Assembly: GCF_020184175.1 (NCBI RefSeq)
Contig: NC_065531.1
Coordinates: 60,528,806-60,592,805 of the forward strand
Direction of reading: 5' to 3'
DNA from: Aphis gossypii
Taxonomy: Eukaryota; Arthropoda; Insecta; Hemiptera; Aphididae
Length of the DNA stretch: 64,000 nucleotides
Part shown: one piece after another, positions 1 to 12,663 of the stretch
Position numbering within the stretch: position 1 is the first letter of the stretch
Layout of the letters: each line of letters opens with the position of its first letter
Position numbers and translations under genes: made by a program
The notes under the pieces: model-generated
Told to the model about the DNA's origin: nothing
The model's database searches: none
What the model saw: only the letters and a program-made list of their open reading frames with translations

Positions 1-55
1 TATTATATAGTGATAATTGAAAATCGTAGAATAATATTACAATATAAGCACTTAC

Positions 56-348
56 CACTTGGGCGTTGGGCGAGTGGAGCAGTTCATGTTTTTCAAGAAG
101 GTCACGACTGCCAAAAACAGCGTTGCACTGCAAGCACCCGTATTGGCCGGCTATTGCAACCGTGGTTGAAGGAGGCGAAGGCGGTCGGGCTCGGCATCCA
201 CCGTCCAAGTGTTCTTTTAGCGATCCCAAGTCAAACGATTCCCGACAAAACGGGCAGTATTGTAAATGTTGCTGCTGTTGTTGCTGCTGGTGGTGTAAGT
301 CTTGGTAGTCCTTGAGAAGACCCTCCAGACTCATCCCGGGCAACGGAA
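56..348 (-). CDS. Shared coding exon of a zinc-finger protein gene (gene continues beyond the window)
   Basis: Read on the minus strand, the exon follows a T-rich tract ending in CACACAG (acceptor AG at 350..349) and ends at GTG before a GTAAGT donor (55..50). It is 293 nt: two bases that finish a split codon, then 97 codons, ending in phase 0. The product starts L-P-L-P-G-M-S-L-E-G-L-L-K-D-Y, then a seven-glutamine run, then two zinc fingers. Finger 1 is C-X2-C-X11-H-X4-C (YCPFC...H...C). Finger 2 is a classical C-X2-C-X12-H-X3-H (GCLQC...KHELLH). A Pro/Ser/Thr-rich linker separates them. An internal Met (codon at 334..332) could serve as a start if the transcript begins in a noncoding exon. 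Zinc fingers of this kind usually bind DNA or proteins in the nucleus, so a transcription regulator is inferred. The remaining exons lie left of position 1. I do not recognise the family. Confidence 0.85.
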
Positions 349-3300
349 CTGTGTGCAAAAAAAAGTCGAAAATAAATAAAAATCGGTCGAAATTCACAAA
401 AAGTATAACATTAAATAATCCATAGGTATAACTATAACTATAATACATAATAAAATACGCCTATATGTACTGCTTATGATAATACAATATATATATAATA
501 TACAATTGTATAGCAGCCATTTATTTATATGTGGGGTAAATTCGGTCAGCGGGTGGTTGCAGGTATACAATATATATGAATAAATGTAGGTACCTGTTGT
601 TTGTGAATAAACGCATTGTTCGTCGGGCCAATGATACGAGACGGAGCGAGGAAAGGGCGTGATAATCGCACCTGCCCAGCGGCGCGTGGGGGGTCTTGCG
701 CGCAGGTAACGTAACCTCCTAAACCAATCAGGTGTGTTGGCCGACCTATCTATTGTTATACACAACATCGTCCATCTTCATATTTATATTATTATTTTCA
801 AAAACGCGTACATTTTTTTTGGGGGAGTTCAGATAATCATCTAATCACACTCTTATTGATTTATGAAACAGGTGTAATAATAATATATAATAATATATTG
901 CACTAGAATCGGAAAACATTGGAGATTTTTCAATTATCGCACAAACAAGTGCTAGAATCTGGACAACTAATAGTTTTCTACTATACCTATATTTTCTCTC
1001 TCCCGAAATTTATAATACAATATAACTGCACAGTACAATATAATTATATTTTATAAATCAACTTTACAATAAACACATACCTATCAACATCCACATTATA
1101 GGTATAAATACGATACGAATTTATTTAAACAATGAAAATTATAGGTAAGTACCTATATAATTAACAATAAGGTATATTAAATAGTATTATTATTTATACA
1201 CGATTTTATTGATGATTGGCTTTTACGTGAGACAACGAAACCATATTATATATAATTTTGTTATGATTCTTATACTAGTATAATGTATATATATAATGCA
1301 TTAGGTATATGAAAACGTGTACTGTGGGTGGTTAATGTGTTTTAGGTTCGACCGGATGGAATCCGGTCACGGCGTTTTAACGATCTTTATTTATGATCAT
1401 CGGGCTAAATCGTTCGCGGGTTTGTTGTATATTTTCTGTTATACACGTGTAAAATATAGTGACTATATACACACACACACACCATACGGCTCTGTGAGTT
1501 AAATTCACGGTTTTAATATTAAGTTTTATATATAGGTACTAATAATGTAAAGCAATGAAGTATATAGGTAGATATATAATACATTTGAACAAATCAAACG
1601 GTGCATACGCGGTGTAATATTTATACACACAGAAATACGTTAAATATATACGTATATAATTTAATATGCCACGGCAGTGTGTGAACGTTGTTTTCTCAAC
1701 ACACACACACGTATATACTATATATATACATTTATATTATATAGTTCCTCGGACACGTTTATCGCGCGGCATCTGGCAAATCGTGTGGTCCACAAATACA
1801 CGTCATATCATTATTACAACACAATATAACATATACCTATATACTATAATAGATATCATTATTTTTATACCATTTATATAGCTAATAAAAATATTATAAT
1901 ATAACGTTAATTATTCGAAAAATTTAGAAACTGTAAGCATTTAGTCGTAGATATTTATAGGTCATATTATAGATACAGGTACCCATAGGTATGTAGGTAT
2001 GCGGTCGTATGCAATCATATATATACGTGAATAATTCATACATATTATATACTATGAGTGAACAATTTATATTACATTTATAAACAAGTATCTATATATT
2101 GTGTTAAAAATACGTTTACGGAATTTAATTTTAAGAGCAAAATATTTTTCGAAATATTTCAATAAATAAAAATCGAATTTCGAATAAGTACCGATAATTA
2201 CTTAGTTAGCACTCATAGTATTCATAAGTACTTATCCATTAAAACTTGATGATGAACGCGCGGAGTATATTATACTGATCTAAATAGAAAACTATATATG
2301 CCACTTTAATTTGCTCATCTTAACTTAAAATACTTATAACTTAATATTGACTGTAGCGCATATATAGGCATAACCTATATAGAAAATTTGGAATTCGATT
2401 TTCATGTATTATACTTCCAAGTACATTCTGCAGTGGAATATAAAATTAAAATGTAGGTATATTGTCATTCAAAAAAATTAAAACTTAAAAAGTAATTAAT
2501 TAAAGATAAAAAGTTTAGACATAAAAATATTAAGTGAGGCACTCAAATAAAACACTGCAGCTTATTATATTGGAATCAATCGATATTAAGTATTGACATT
2601 AATTTTTTTATGTATAAACTCCGGTGAGAGTAATATCTACATATTAAACAAATCATAAATTTTATCAGTTCAAGGAATTTGTAATTGTATATAACGATGA
2701 TATTCCAAGGAACCACGTAAAAGTTTCCAGTTAAATAGCTCACAGAAAAAAACTATATACGCGAAGGTCTTTATATTATTTATTGCATATATAAGCGGTT
2801 CATTATCGGTATTATACTAAATTAATAATATGTAATTCATTTATTATTTGTAATATATAGGTACTATTGGCATATTGTAGGCAATTTGTATAGGTATCTA
2901 TCTTAACATAACATATATGTTTAGAATATAACAAGTATAACTATAGTTGTAGGTACATAGTATAAATGTAATATTAAAAGTATTTACTTTTTTCAAAATT
3001 ACTTAAAACATGAATTATTTGTAGATAGGTGCTTATTATTATAATATAATGTATATATATACTATATACCTACCTACTCTATTGTATTATAGTCATAAGC
3101 ACTCGATTTCCAACAATATATACAGACTACAAAAATCATGTAATATCGCGTCCTATATATAAGTATATATACTTACAGTGTTCATCGAAAAAATATTATT
3201 TTTAGTTTACTGCACCATTACAATAAATAGTATTACACGCGCGGAGTATAAATGTGTATAATGTTGCGTGGAAGTCGAGTGTTTTGCCAATATGTGTTTA

Positions 3301-4089
3301 AACCATTACTAAACAGTATCATTACTCGGGTAATTTTATTCTAAAAATGAAAACGTGCAAATAGCTAAATTTATTTAGGAATATAATTTACTATTCGTTT
3401 CAAATAATATTTTCCACATTTAAATCTCTACAGAATTTTGACGTTAACGATTCCAATACACAGCATATACATTACACCTAACTTAAATTATACCTATACT
3501 GTATATATTTTATATGTGAACACTACAGAACTATGATGATGTAAATTAAATTTATTTCCACAGGCGGTTTGTTGCTGCGGCAGTCGGACGCACGCATTAT
3601 ACATGTATATAACTGTATACGTTTACGTTTTTACGAGGTACAAGTATATAGTTTTAATTAAAAATATGTGCGTTCAAAGTGTATAAATTTAGATTACATG
3701 ATTTACGAGGACGTGTCGGCGATTAAAACTTTAGAGTTGTCGGATAAACGTCAACAAAACAATATCGAAAAATAAACGCATACATTAAAATAAATATAAC
3801 ATCGATATAGAGAGTATTTAATATATATATATAATATAAATATTATATAAATACACCGACAAAAAAAAAATTAAAAACTTGAATATAATGACGATGTATA
3901 ATATATAGGTATATAATATACAAACGACGCATCGCACCGTATATTAGATATATAGATAGATACGTATTCCACGTATAAAATGTAATAACAATTATTATAA
4001 TAATATGATAATCTTTCTTTTAATAGGTAGACATATTATGAAATCTGCAGTACGACGCAATATATTATAATAATAATATGATAACTTAC
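349..4089 (-). other. Intron between E1b and the shared exon
   Basis: AT-rich sequence with many TATATA and AGGTA words and short ACAC runs (about 1471-1483 and 1700-1710). A GC-richer patch at about 600-740 contains a CAGGTG E-box (729..734). I see no further exon with a convincing acceptor, frame and donor. Open frames here are short and AT-biased. Confidence 0.6.
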
Positions 4090-4153
4090 GTGCATAGTTG
4101 CCGTAGGGAAAGGCGTTTTGGAACATACCGATGACTTGCGCGGCCGTATACAT
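4090..4153 (-). CDS. Alternative first coding exon E1b (21 codons plus one base)
   Basis: From ATG (4153..4151) the frame encodes 21 residues beginning MYTAAQVIGM and ending FPYGNYA, then one base C before a strong donor (CAC|GTAAGT, donor 4089..4084). Phase 1 matches the two-base start of the exon at 56..348, giving an in-frame junction ...GNYA-L-P-L-P-G. The intron would be 3741 nt. The frame stays open upstream of the ATG (reading ...LVKFVD before it), so this could also be an internal exon with an acceptor at GTTCAG (about 4184..4179). The Tyr/Ala content and the MYTA start resemble E1a. Only RNA evidence would decide which start is used. Confidence 0.68.
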
Positions 4154-4177
4154 GTCGACGAATTTTACGAGTACCGG

Positions 4178-4206
4178 GCTGAACAGCGTAATAATATACC
4201 TATATA
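4178..4206 (-). promoter_or_regulatory. Possible core promoter of E1b (TATA-like plus initiator-like)
   Basis: On the minus strand TATATAGG begins at 4206, and TTCAGC (4183..4178) has its A at 4180, 26 bases downstream. This resembles an arthropod TATA plus TCAG-type initiator and would give a 27-nt leader before the ATG at 4153. The same TTCAG could be a 3' splice site of an upstream noncoding exon. TATA-like words are common in this DNA, so support is modest. Confidence 0.3.
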
Positions 4207-4960
4207 GATAGATAGTCGAGGGCGCACGAGAAAAAAAAATTCCAAACGGACACGATCTAAAATCGTTTTTTCGTACAAAAAAAAAAAAAAAACCAACTCG
4301 ACCGTGCACGGGCGCAGCTGCACGTGTGCGTATACGAAATTATAACGACGGTCGGGCTCGACGTCTACCCGACGACTGACTGCAGTATTATGTATAATAT
4401 ACGTTCCGGTCCTGAGCGCGGTGCACAATAAGGTGAACAAAACGAAAGAGACGTGCGTACCGGACGGTCGGCAGGTACGAAATGATGATCCTAGGAGCGC
4501 AGTGCCGGTACACGGCGCACTCACACACACGCACACGCACCCGCTCACGTACACGCACGATAGTGACCGGGTGGTTGTGTTGTATGTAGTACGTATATAA
4601 TATGTAATATGTATTTTTTCCCGTGTCGTTTCCTCCGCCTACTTTTATATTATAATATATATATATATATTGTATACGTATACTATCGCCGCCGCCCGAC
4701 ACTTGGTGATTGTGTGGGGGGGTCGACTATCGGCGGGGAGCAGAGGGCCGAAAATCGATCGGGGCCGTCGCCGCCGCCGTCGGTGCCTCGACAGAGATAA
4801 TATATCTATCGCTATATATAAATGTATATATATATACATATATATATGGGTTAATGTGGGTGGTAGCGGGTGCACAGACGGGCTTTGCGAGCGATCTCGC
4901 GTAGTATTCGTCGTCGTCGTCGTCAACGCCCGACTGTATTTTCTATATAAAATATATAGG
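4207..4960. promoter_or_regulatory. GC/CpG-rich block upstream of E1b
   Basis: Lies 5' of E1b on the minus strand and is clearly richer in CG dinucleotides than the flanks. It contains GCC/CGC runs at about 4684-4790, ACAC-type repeats at about 4518-4560 and a (CGT)n tract at about 4907-4924. It is a plausible proximal promoter or 5' region. Open frames on both strands overlap one another and encode low-complexity peptides, so I do not call genes. Confidence 0.4.
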
Positions 4961-5414
4961 TGTAAAAGTGCATATTTAACTGTATAACATATTATATACC
5001 TATATACAATACTACAACGATTGGTATAAGCGCTTTTCTATACACGGTGTAGAGATCTTCTCTACATCAGCATCCAGAAAGTGTGTCTATATTCACCTAA
5101 ATATAATTTATAGGTATCTACATAAATATTTGTATAAAAATTTTATGAAATTCTGCGAATTATGAGATATCAAAAATATAGTTATATATTCGAGAAATTC
5201 TTATTCGAGTTTTTCGATCGATTTTATGAAAAAATAAAAAAAAAAATTTCAACGACTGTTTGGTCGAGTATGATTTCGATACATATTATATCGATATGTA
5301 CGGCAGGTTTAAAAATAGTGCCAATTTTCCAGGGGGCGGGGCGTTGATAAATAAACAAGGACGTGCGAGTTTTTTTAGCGGCATATATAATACAATATAA
5401 GCGGACTTTCGATT

Positions 5415-5720
5415 ATGTTTGTGGGAGGGGGTTGGGGAAGCGGACGACAAGAATGTATTCGCGCCGAGCGGTGCGCAGGTGTGAGCGTTGCAGCACCGCC
5501 AGCACAGGTGGGCGTGTACAATGGAGCGCCCGCGTTGAGTGTCTACCTGCCCGCGGCGCCCAGGTGGGACGTTCCCGAGTCGCCTATTGGACGGCTCACC
5601 TGTGCCGAATACATTTTCGCCAGCGCGCGCGCAAAATACGCTACCGACGCGGTCGATGTGACGCCGCGGCAAATGCTGCACGCGCGCGAAATACATTTTA
5701 TTTATACCCCTCACGCGCAT
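5415..5720. promoter_or_regulatory. GC-rich block with a cluster of CAGGTG/CACCTG E-boxes
   Basis: Four CAGGTG-type E-boxes occur in 127 bases: 5476..5481, 5505..5510 and 5561..5566 (CAGGTG) and 5597..5602 (CACCTG), with a related TACCTG at 5544..5549. An inverted CCAAT word (CCTATTGG) is at 5583..5590. The block is about 1.3 kb upstream of the E1b ATG. In insects CAGGTG is bound by Snail-class, Zfh1 and some bHLH factors. Enhancer or silencer function is inferred. Confidence 0.45.
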
Positions 5721-5830
5721 TATAAATGGAATATAATAATACACATGATATGTATCGATTGCACCTATAGTAATATACGTAATTCGAATTTCGAATACGT
5801 ATTAACGAATACCGCCGTGATAAAACAATA

Positions 5831-6690
5831 GGTACCACTCATATCAAGTCAAGAAAATAAATTTTTTTAAGTATAGATATACAAGAACAAATAGGACATA
5901 AGTCAAAATTATCAGTGTGGAAAAAACACTGCAATATTACTTTCAAAACACAGTATAATAATAACCGTTCAACGCGGTATTAAATATGAATTATTACTTT
6001 TAATAATTTAAGTTTATATTTATTTTGTAAACAACGAGCTAAATCATAATGATATACATATACCTACTACAAAACTTTTCCCAAAAACTATAACGAGCAC
6101 TTATAAATATTATCTAAAAATATCTAATAAAATCAATTTTAAAATCTAAACGGAGTGGTATAATAATAAGTCGTACCTTTTTAGATTTTATAATGATGAT
6201 GAGTTTATTTTATTAATTTTGTGTACGATTGTACGAAGACATTTTTATAGGTAGTAAAAAAATTATTGGATTTAGTTTCTACAAATTCTCAGTAATTTTC
6301 TAAATAATTTGAAATCGCGAAAAAATAAAATAAAAATAATAATACGAACATTTGTAAAAAATTAATACCTATTATTGTTGAAATAACTGTTTGGAAACAA
6401 CGGTTACCCGTATCTGCTCAGAATTATTTTTCGTAGGTACACCTGCATGATTCATTATAAATTCATGTAATATACCTAATTTAACACATTCATCTCAGAG
6501 ACTCGCAATTAATGACGAGGTTCACTCGACCTACTACACGTCTGTACACACGTAGGTATCTATGTATAATATAAACAATTATACACCAGCTACTTGTGAG
6601 GTATTTGCAATTTCTTCACGGAAAATGTGTATAATATATTATATTATAATATTATAATATACGGCATTATATTATATAATTTATGTGTAT
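5831..6690. other. AT-rich intronic or upstream stretch
   Basis: Poly-A/T-rich sequence with no open frame of interest and no clear motif cluster. I see no gene here. Confidence 0.6.
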
Positions 6691-6694
6691 TGTC

Positions 6695-7310
6695 GAAGTG
6701 GACGTCGAGCGCGTGTGCGTATGTGAACAACAATAAATAATCGTTTCGCGCCAGCGGGTCAATTGAACGTCTCGGCCGCCGTTCCCGCATCAATTAACCT
6801 TTGCGGGCCGCACGGTTAATTGGCCAAGTCGCGCCATACACATACACAAAGTACAAGCTCATACACGTTATACACAGTAAACTCTATCATTATTGCTATC
6901 ATTATTAATACCAAACATTAGTTACTCCGCGCGAGCGCGCGTGTGTTTATAATTGTTTATGATAATCAGCGTTTTAATTTTCGTCGTTGCGACCGTACGT
7001 ATACAACAATATTTATACGGTCGGACCGAAGAAAGTCAAATATCAATTGACCTCCCCCGGTGGCAATGCAGCCGTATACATATGGGGAAAAAATATACCA
7101 TCCTTATGAAATACGCGCGCCGCCCGTATTATACGATATATTTACATATTATTATTTTAAAGTATACTCCGAGTACGTACGTGGATGTATGTCGGGGACC
7201 CTTTTCAATAAAAAGAAATAAAAATATCGAAAAACATTAGGGTCGACAGACCAATTGCGCGACAATTATTATTATTACACGCTCGACGATCTCGAGCACG
7301 CATCGTAATA
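6695..7310. promoter_or_regulatory. GC-rich block with inverted GGTTAATTG sites
   Basis: CAATTAACC (6791..6799) and GGTTAATTG (6814..6822) form a perfect 9-bp inverted pair around a GC-rich 14-nt spacer. A further CAATTG lies just upstream, in the region of 6760-6767. TTAATTG is a homeodomain-type core and GGTTAAT is HNF1-like. The block also holds the near-palindromic word CTCGACGATCTCGAGC at about 7281-7296. Regulatory function is inferred. Confidence 0.35.
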
Positions 7311-10300
7311 ATATTAAATTATTTATATACATAGGCATGTCCGCGAATAATGCTATATTGGTATACTGGTTTAGGGACTACCTGCAGTGTTATTATCAGC
7401 AAGGATTTATTTTTATTCTCCACTATTATTCGTACTTTTATATTAAATGTGTATAATAGTTATATGACGTGTATTGTGTTTTATTAATAGATATTCTATA
7501 TTTTGTAAATTATGACATTATTCAATATTATAGAATGTGTCTTATCTATAAATAGGTAGGTATATCTATATGAGAATTTTATAGTTTATACATTTTCTTT
7601 TAGTCCTTTTTAATTTTTATAAAATATACCATAATTAATATAGGTACCTACAATATACTATATTTTTTTAATTTAGTTATGCGATTCTAATAAAATTCTT
7701 ATTCTAATTCTATTTCTTTTTATGTTTAATCGGCTTATTAAAATTAAAAGGTTGGTTCTATAGGAGAGAATTGAACATTTATAACTCCCATAAAATATTT
7801 TTCTGACTATGCCACTGTGTATATATACCTACATAACTTCTATTATAGAATATTAAATCCCCTGTTAATTGTTTTGTGTGTTTACCTACATATTTTATTA
7901 TATACCTATATTAAAATTGAAATGTTAATTTAATGTTCACGCTCGGATAGAAAATGTGTAAATCTTTAAAAATTGTTTTAAAAGGTAAAGCACAGCGCTA
8001 TTGTTACTTTCGAAAACTAGGTACATAATTTATAATGATAATTTAGTAAATATTATAACAGTTTTATGTAAAAACGATAACGTCCAAAATATTGAAAACA
8101 TTGAAAACAATACGTGCACTAACTCATAATAATAATTATAAAATGTCAATAAGTATTACCTATCTATAAAAAAATAATTTGAGGTCAGTATGAGTATAAA
8201 ATAAAAAATTTAAATACATATTTTGTTTTGGAGGACTATAATACTTAATATATAACATGGTCATATAATTTGATGGCCATTAACTATTGTATATAAATAC
8301 ATATAGTATATATACACATTACACACAGTATATATATACTGTGGTATAATACGATTAATATTAGCTGTTATACTACATTTATTACCAAATATTATAATAC
8401 CCATATGCCATAACATAACAATTGATTACCTGAATAATATATTATCTATATAAACGCACAATATTATATGATGTGACTATGTGAGTATATAATACATACA
8501 TTGGTTTCCAAATTATATCCGACGACAAATGGTGAGTTGATACGATATAATTTAATATCCGTCATCAAATATAGTTATTATAAAATACATTTATGATGGA
8601 ATTATGTATGCGGTATAATAATGAGCATTATCACGGGTTTTAAACACATTTATATTGTCCAAAAGGTTAATGCCTAAATTATTAAGATAAAAAAAACATC
8701 CCGTTGTAAATTGTATATACCTATATATATTTATACATCGTATATCACCCATATATATTACTAAATTATCGATCTATAATTTTCGAAACATGACTATATC
8801 AACTATTATTATAATATCAACTTATTATACTGGATGATCATAATAAGGTAAGACTTCTACGTTACAAAATATGTGAAGTTACTCTTAAATAATGAGTATA
8901 TCTTACGTTAAATTTATCACTGAATCACTCCGTATATTACCATAAACTATTGCTATAGATAGGTACTATTGTAGTTATTATTATACAGTATTATATTATA
9001 TACAATATCGAAATATTTGATGTGTGTGCGATGTGCAAATATATACCATATATTATAGCACATATGTAGGTATTAGATTTTCGAAGACCCGATGATGTCC
9101 GTATAAACATACAACATTTAGCAAAGCGTCCACAGTTTTCTTTTTTTATTCTGTATCGAGCGCAATTTGTTTATAATTCATGCACTAATATAAAACGTTA
9201 ATAAAAGCGTGTATTCGCGGCCGCGGCGCTTTTCAGAGGAAATAACACACAACGGCGTGTTTTATTATTTTTTTTTAGGAGAAAAAAACAACCGTACTAC
9301 ACAATAATTGACCATTGTGCAAGAGAAATAATATTATAATATAGAATAACAACAACGGAGCTCAATGGAATAGTCCAATAGCCGCTAATATATATTGTAC
9401 GGTGACGGTGGTCCGACCAAAAGGAATCATCACGGGACGCGGGGTGTTATAGTATTACTGAATAGTATATTATGTACGGATGATAGAGACACACAGTGAT
9501 TAAACAATATATATTATAATAACATAATGTGTTATGTGTAACATAATTTTAATATAATATACACTGTTTACTTACAGAATTTGTATACACATAATATATC
9601 GTAGATATTAAAATGGAACATGCATTGAAAAACTACAGTTTTGTGTGTGTGTGTGGTGTGTATGCGCACCTAAACAATATCTATACGGAATAATATACTA
9701 TATTATGTATACATATAATCTTAGAAATCAGTTGATATACTATAATGTTATTTAGTCATATTTACGTTATCTAATTATAAGACGCAGTCATTGTTCTCCG
9801 TCACGTCGATTTATAATATATATATATTATATTATGTACGTATATTCCGACGGTGATTTTTTTTTCATTATAATATTATTTTAAATGTACACAATTTCTA
9901 TAATGTCGACAATAATTTTGAACGTGAGTATAATGTAAAATTTATCATAATGTTTGGACCTCGTGTGTGGCGAAAAAGGGATGACGGCGTCCGACGCAGT
10001 CTGTTTATTGTATAAAATATAAATAAATGAGAACGAATGTTATAAGGATGATACCTCGCTGAAGAACTATATCGATAAGATTAGAACGTTATTTATTATA
10101 TTTTATTAAGTACTACTACTATATGTATTCGACATTTAATTAGACCTAGACCGCATTTTTAATAAGGTAAACGGGACACGATACAGTACCAAGCATTGTA
10201 ATTTTCTTTCAGAGAAAAGACGAGAACATGTTATATACTCGCATCATACGGACAGCTTATATATATTTATATGTATACGTATTATATTTTAATGTTCTGA

Positions 10301-12499
10301 TAAAATTGATTAGGTCGTTTTTGCGATAAAAACAATGTCGTATTTAAAGAAAGGTCCTATAACCTTTTGATTGCGCGGGTGCTCTTTTACCATGTATAGT
10401 ACATATAAATTATACGTAACGTAATTTTATTGTTATACATGTATTTATATAAATATACGTGTACACGCAGACCCGAAGTATAGAATCGTTTATCTGTCAT
10501 TATAATTTACCGACAATAAATATTTTTTGTAATGATTTAGTTGACGTTTTCCCTATACCAATCAGTGATGGAATACGTAAAATGTTATCAAAAAAAAAAA
10601 AAGAAAAAGATAACAACTAATATGTAATATAAAACTATAAAATAATTTTTATTACTTCAGTATTTAAGTAAGAATTTAGGTTAATAATTTACCGTAAATG
10701 CTTTAATTATAAAATACAAAAAATATACCTAGGTACATGATAAATTAGCATATTTTAACTATAATTATGGTTTTATACACACACACTTTACTTTTATGTT
10801 TCGTTACCTTATACCTACTACATTATAATAATATTATTATTTTAAGAAACGTCATTAATATAGAAGAATAAACAAAAATATTATTATTATGTTATTTTTT
10901 TTAACTGTAGTTTTTGGAAGTAAGTATTACTTCGAACACCTAAACCGACAAAAAAATGTATTATACAAAAAAATGTTACATACAAAACACTGAATATAGA
11001 TAATATATACGCCGTATGTATATATATACTATAATATACTATATAGTATAAAATACGGTACAGCCGATATTAAATACGCGCGTATAAACGTGTTTATATT
11101 AAAAATAGGATATCAATTGACACACACCGACACGTTTGATTTGTGCGATGTCCCGATGTCCGTGACAAATGTATATTTTATTGCATGGTACGTAAAAATA
11201 CCAAAGGGGAGCAAACATCAAATGTGAAAAACGATAATTGTTTTATGTTTTTTATTTGTTTGTTAAAAAGAATTATTTCTAATATAAAAACTTTCTATGA
11301 ATACAATTTATTTATATAAGAATAAGATATAATATATTATTATGTACATCATCGTTTTTTTACAAACATTTTATTTTATAAATGTTTATTATAGAATTTA
11401 CCTTTATGGCAATGATTGAATAGCAGTTTAGATTTTTTTAAATAATGTTGAAAAGTACACTTGTAATGATTATATGATATGAAAATATGTTTAAAATGAT
11501 TTTGAAAAGTGCAGCATATTTTACTATTATACCTAAAACCTATTAAACGAAGTAAAATTGTTTTTTATTTCACATTCATTCGATTTCGTGGCTATAGATA
11601 ATCGTCGAATGTCTATTTAAAATAGTTCTGCAAAATTATACCATTGTATAAAACTCCAAAAAATAAGGATTTTCCATTTTGATTTCTTATTTATTAGATA
11701 AGAGTATACCCCTGTCTCGCTATAACCAGATAATAATTTTTTTTACATGCAATAGGTATTATTTTATCAAACTTGTGATAAAAATAAACATCGAGTATAA
11801 ATATGATATACGTATAAATGCGATTATTGTTTACAACACATAATATATTTAGAAGTTGAATTGTCATAATCTTTTCACGACGATTATGAATTATGATTTA
11901 TTAATAATAGTATTATTATTATTTTTGTAGTACACACAAAAATACTTTTATTTTTGAAACCATTACCAAGTAATGAAGATATGTAGGTACAGAAAGATTC
12001 GTAAATTATAGAATCGCCGTAAGCGATGAAATATAATTTTAAGAAAATTAAAATACGATACAATTTCGAATATAAAAAAAAACTGCAGTCTGTGTGTGTA
12101 CAAGGCCGTGTATGTATTTTAAGATAGTGAGACTAATCCCAAGTGCTAACGATGGCACGAGCGTATACAATAAGACGCATGATATACGTATTACGAATAA
12201 GAGGTAAGACAATCGCTAGATTTTTTTTTTGTCCGAAAATAATTTAGGCATACCAGGCGAATTTAACAGGATCACAGACGAAGAATTTTAAGATTTCGAA
12301 AGATTTCACCGCGAATAAGACTTGATGTACAACTACCGCCCATGTGGGCGGTATTCGAACGAAACAAAGGTGAGTATATAATAAAGGCACAAAGTTAGGT
12401 ATATCGTAGGTATATATATAGGACACATATATAGGTAATATTAATATTATATTAGTAGACAAATTAACGATATCGTGTTATAAATATTATTTAGCGCAG
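7311..12499 (-). other. AT-rich intron 3' of E1a
   Basis: Five kilobases of AT-rich sequence with TATATA runs, AGGTA words and scattered poly-A/T. A palindrome TAGGTACCTA is at 7641..7650. A small GC-rich spot (GCGGCCGCGGCGC) lies at about 9217-9230. The sequence around 7740-7820, ending ATGCCACTGTG, resembles the eroded end of a DNA transposon, but I found no partner end. I see no exon. Confidence 0.55.
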
Positions 12500-12505
12500 A
12501 CTTAC

Positions 12506-12635
12506 GATTGTAGCTCCACACGTTGGCCAAACACCACAGGCGGTACGAATAGCTGCTGTCGAAAAGTGATCCGTTGGATCCGCCTGTGGCCGCTGCAGCT
12601 GCGGCCGCGGCGGCGGCGGCTCCAGCGGAATACAT
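12506..12635 (-). CDS. Alternative first coding exon E1a with poly-alanine run (43 codons plus one base)
   Basis: From ATG (12635..12633) the frame gives MYSAG, a run of 11 alanines, a TGGSNGS linker, then SYSYRLWCLANVWSYN and one base C before a GTAAGT donor (12505..12500). Phase 1 fits the shared exon at 56..348, giving the junction ...WSYN-L-P-L-P-G, across an intron of 12157 nt. The alanines use mixed GCC, GCG, GCA and GCT codons. The frame is open back through the 31 bases before the ATG. Those bases follow either an initiator-like GCAGTC with a TATA-like element 31 bases upstream, or a TCTGCAG splice acceptor. No known domain is visible. The start MYSA parallels MYTA of E1b, suggesting related alternative N-termini. 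Confidence 0.68.
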
Positions 12636-12663
12636 GATCGGGTGCAGCGTGCGCGCGCGAGAG

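Noticed and set aside
56..348. Identity as the ecdysone-response gene E93/Mblk-1
   Set aside because: As I recall that family, its N-terminus starts differently and lacks this finger pair, so I did not assign the name.
7740..7822. Sequence ending ATGCCACTGTG, like a hAT-type transposon end
   Set aside because: No matching inverted end or 8-bp duplication was found nearby.
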